NCBI GenBank assembly: GCA_003427395.1
Contig: BFEA01000011.1
Location: 951,745 to 980,381, forward strand
Source: Chara braunii
Taxonomy: Eukaryota; Streptophyta; Charophyceae; Charales; Characeae
Direction: 5' to 3'
Length of the DNA stretch: 28,637 nt
Shown: positions 26,769 to 28,637 of the stretch, in pieces
Layout: each line of letters begins with the position of its first letter
Position numbering within the stretch: the stretch's first letter is position 1
Notes under the pieces: model-generated
Databases searched by the model: none
What the model was told of the DNA's origin: nothing
What the model saw: only the letters and a program-made list of their open reading frames with translations
Made by a program: the position numbers and the translations under genes

Positions 26769-28637
26769 GGCCCTTGAGCAGCCGATCGGGTCTCCCTGTG
26801 CTTTGGACAGTACTTAATGATGTGGCCAGGGTCACCGCAATAAATGCACTGTCCCTGGGTCACACGTTGTTGCCATATGCGTTGGTCCAGACCCAAATCT
26901 TCCCAAGGCCTACCTTGAGGCAGCCCTGGGTGCCAACCACTTCTCCTGTAAGGGGACCTTTTCCCAGACCGGTTTTGCGTGGGACCTTGACCCCTTCCTC
27001 CCACTTGGCGGTTTCCTCCTCTGCTGCCAACCCCCTGGTTGCCCTGAAATCGGCCCCCTGAGGCCCGGCCCCCTTGGCCCTAGCCTCATCCTCCTCCTTG
27101 TGGCCTCCCTCCAGCCGCGACAGCGGCATAAGTTCTCCCCTGACTTACCCCACTGTCCTCATCCTCTAATCCCCACTCGATCTGTTCGTAGGGGATCTCA
27201 TCCACACTACCCTCATCCAAGGTAAGGACGAGGCTATCCTTGGTCTTTACTTGCCCTGAGATAGTGTGGCCCTTCCACTTTTTACCTTTATCCAGGTCCT
27301 TGTGCCAAAAAGTGGACTTTGCTTCAAAGGCTACCACTTCCCTGCTGAGTGCGTCATACTACAGAGCAGGATCTTGACTCTTCGCAAAGAAGTGGCCTCT
27401 CAGAGATTCGGGCATAGCCCTGTAGAAGAGGTTGACCAACTGGGTCTCTGTGACCCCATGGTCAGGGACAGCCACCCACTCGTCCATAACACCCTTGAGT
27501 GCCCTGGCACTCTTCCATTGGCGAGAATGGATGGTCTGGAGCCTATCAGAGGCTTTGACACTACGGGCGACATCAGCAAATCGCTCGAGCAACAACTTCA
27601 TGAAATCTATGAGGGGGGTGAACGACGAGTAGGCAACTACATCGTCGTTGCAGTTGGCAGAGCAGACTAAGGACCTTGCAAAACTGGCAGCCTCATCTCT
27701 AAGCACATGGATAGCAATCAAGACGTGCTGATCCGGGGAGACATGTTGCAAATGCACGTACGTCTTGACGTTGGCCTCCCAATTCTCAAAGTTCTCTTCC
27801 CTCTTTCCACTGTAGGAATCGGGGAACTTGACTTTGACTGACTCCCTGCGAGGACGTGCCTCTTCCTCTTTGGGGGTTGTCAGCTTGACGCCTTCAATGG
27901 CGCCCATGCAAAATCGTTCGCTCTTCTCGAGGCGATGGTTCACCTCGGCCCCTACTGCGCCTACCAGTTCGGGGGCAAAATCCCGAAATCCCATCCGCAT
28001 CGCGCGCACGGCCATATCCTAACTTCTACTAAACTCATATTGTTCCCCCTCTACTCGGGCCAGACGCTCAACATTTTGGGCGATGATCTCTACTTTGCGT
28101 TGGAGATCCGCCTGGGCGGCCAATTGTTCCCTCAAGCTTTTCACCTCCTCTAGTTCCTTGGGCGCTGCACTCGCCGCCTCCATTCTCTTTTTTTTTTCCC
28201 TCATCATCGTGAGCCTCCATTCCATCCTCGTCTCATCTTCCATTGCCTGCCGCTTCAGGGGGTCTTCCTCTGCATCCCATGCTTTAACGGCGGCTTCTTG
28301 CTTATCCTTGGGGATATACATTGCAACCTCCTCTTCTTCTCCCAAGGACAAGTTGGCGACCCATTCCGAAATTCTCTTCTCCATTTCATCCTTCTTAACT
28401 TCACTGGTCTGCCCCCATTGCCATCTCCTCCTTTCCAGTGGCTGATCATCTTCCTCCTCCTCTTCAACCTGTTTCGATTTCGCCTCCTCCTCTTTCTTCA
28501 ATCTTTCTTTTTCTCTGGCCATCTCCTCCTCCATCTTCTTCGGCTTCGCCGCCTGTTCCTCCATCAAGGCCTTCTTCTTGGCCTCTTTCTTTTCTTTCCT
28601 TTCCTTCAAGATGGCGGCCATCTTCTCCTCCTCTTCC
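26750..28637 (-). pseudogene. gag: E4 gag, one frame with four stops, 5' end outside window
   Basis: A single minus-strand frame runs from the window edge to TAG 26750-26752, interrupted only by TAG 28019-28021, TAG 27359-27361, TGA 27086-27088 and TAG 27080-27082. An ATG lies at 28619-28621, but the Glu/Lys-rich frame is open beyond it, so the true start may lie outside. The first 200 residues are a highly charged coiled coil (EEMAREKERLKKEEE). The capsid-like part follows (KVKFPDSYSGKREENFENWEANV, LLERFADVARSVKASDRLQTI), then a Gly/Arg/Gln-rich basic linker, and the zinc knuckle [14 protein letters not shown] at about 26814-26855. Pol follows in the -1 frame. Confidence 0.88.

Larger units (their letters stand above)
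23109..28637 (-). mobile_element. E4: Ty3/gypsy element, least decayed, minus strand, cut by window edge
   Basis: Gag, protease, RT, RNase H and integrase lie in order on the minus strand. The family is distinct from E1 and E2/E3: its protease has a canonical LVDSGATSS turn and its RT a canonical KIDL motif A. Lesions are few and mostly single-base. The 3' end is lost where the integrase C-terminus (VFHV) meets E3b at about 23108; the 5' end lies beyond the window. Confidence 0.9.

Noticed and set aside
1-28637. CRISPR arrays, bacterial operons, tRNA or rRNA genes
   Set aside because: No regularly spaced repeats, no Shine-Dalgarno-linked gene series and no cloverleaf or rRNA core motifs were seen; the content is eukaryotic transposon DNA.

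Overview
The window is nuclear DNA of a eukaryote and consists almost entirely of decayed LTR retrotransposons plus simple repeats. I see no intact cellular protein gene. A plant-lineage genome is suggested by four Ty3/gypsy elements, one with a classical chromodomain, by TTTAGGG-type telomere-like motifs at about 1745-1780, and by U6 snRNA-like sequence near 14.8 kb. The element families resemble those I associate with charophyte algae such as Chara. That is recollection, not something the sequence proves.

Layout. 1-1785: short hairpins, a long pyrimidine tract, three copies of a palindromic repeat, two CCGG-rich repeats ending in poly(A)/poly(T), and telomere-like motifs. 1968-8562 (+): E1, a chromovirus with gag, protease, RT, RNase H, integrase and chromodomain, broken by a 20-bp duplication, frameshifts and stops. 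8563-9745: non-coding 3' flank. 9746-13619: E2, with gag, protease and RT on the minus strand and a small RNase H piece inverted onto the plus strand. 13620-16640: microsatellites, a back-to-back pair of U6 copies, a third CCGG-rich repeat, two weak candidate exons, and an assembly gap inside a (CT)n tract. About 16640-22784 (-): E3, a near complete but decayed relative of E2 with a polypurine tract and putative 3' LTR. 22794-23108 (-): E3b, a gag fragment of the same family. 23109-28637 (-): E4, a third and best preserved family, cut by the right edge.

How the parts relate. E2, E3 and E3b are one family, so E2 and E3 can be compared position by position. They share two in-frame stops and differ at others by CAG/TAG or CAA/TAA. 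In all four elements pol lies in the -1 frame relative to gag. In E2 and E3 the heptamer GGGAAAC sits in the correct phase 12 nt upstream of the gag amber stop, a strong candidate for programmed -1 frameshifting. The first catalytic Asp of RT is replaced by a different residue in E1 (Glu), E2 (Asn) and E3 (Gly) and kept in E4. Part of the E4 integrase shows two exact 95-bp repeats, each split by one N, which look like assembly artefacts and not biology.
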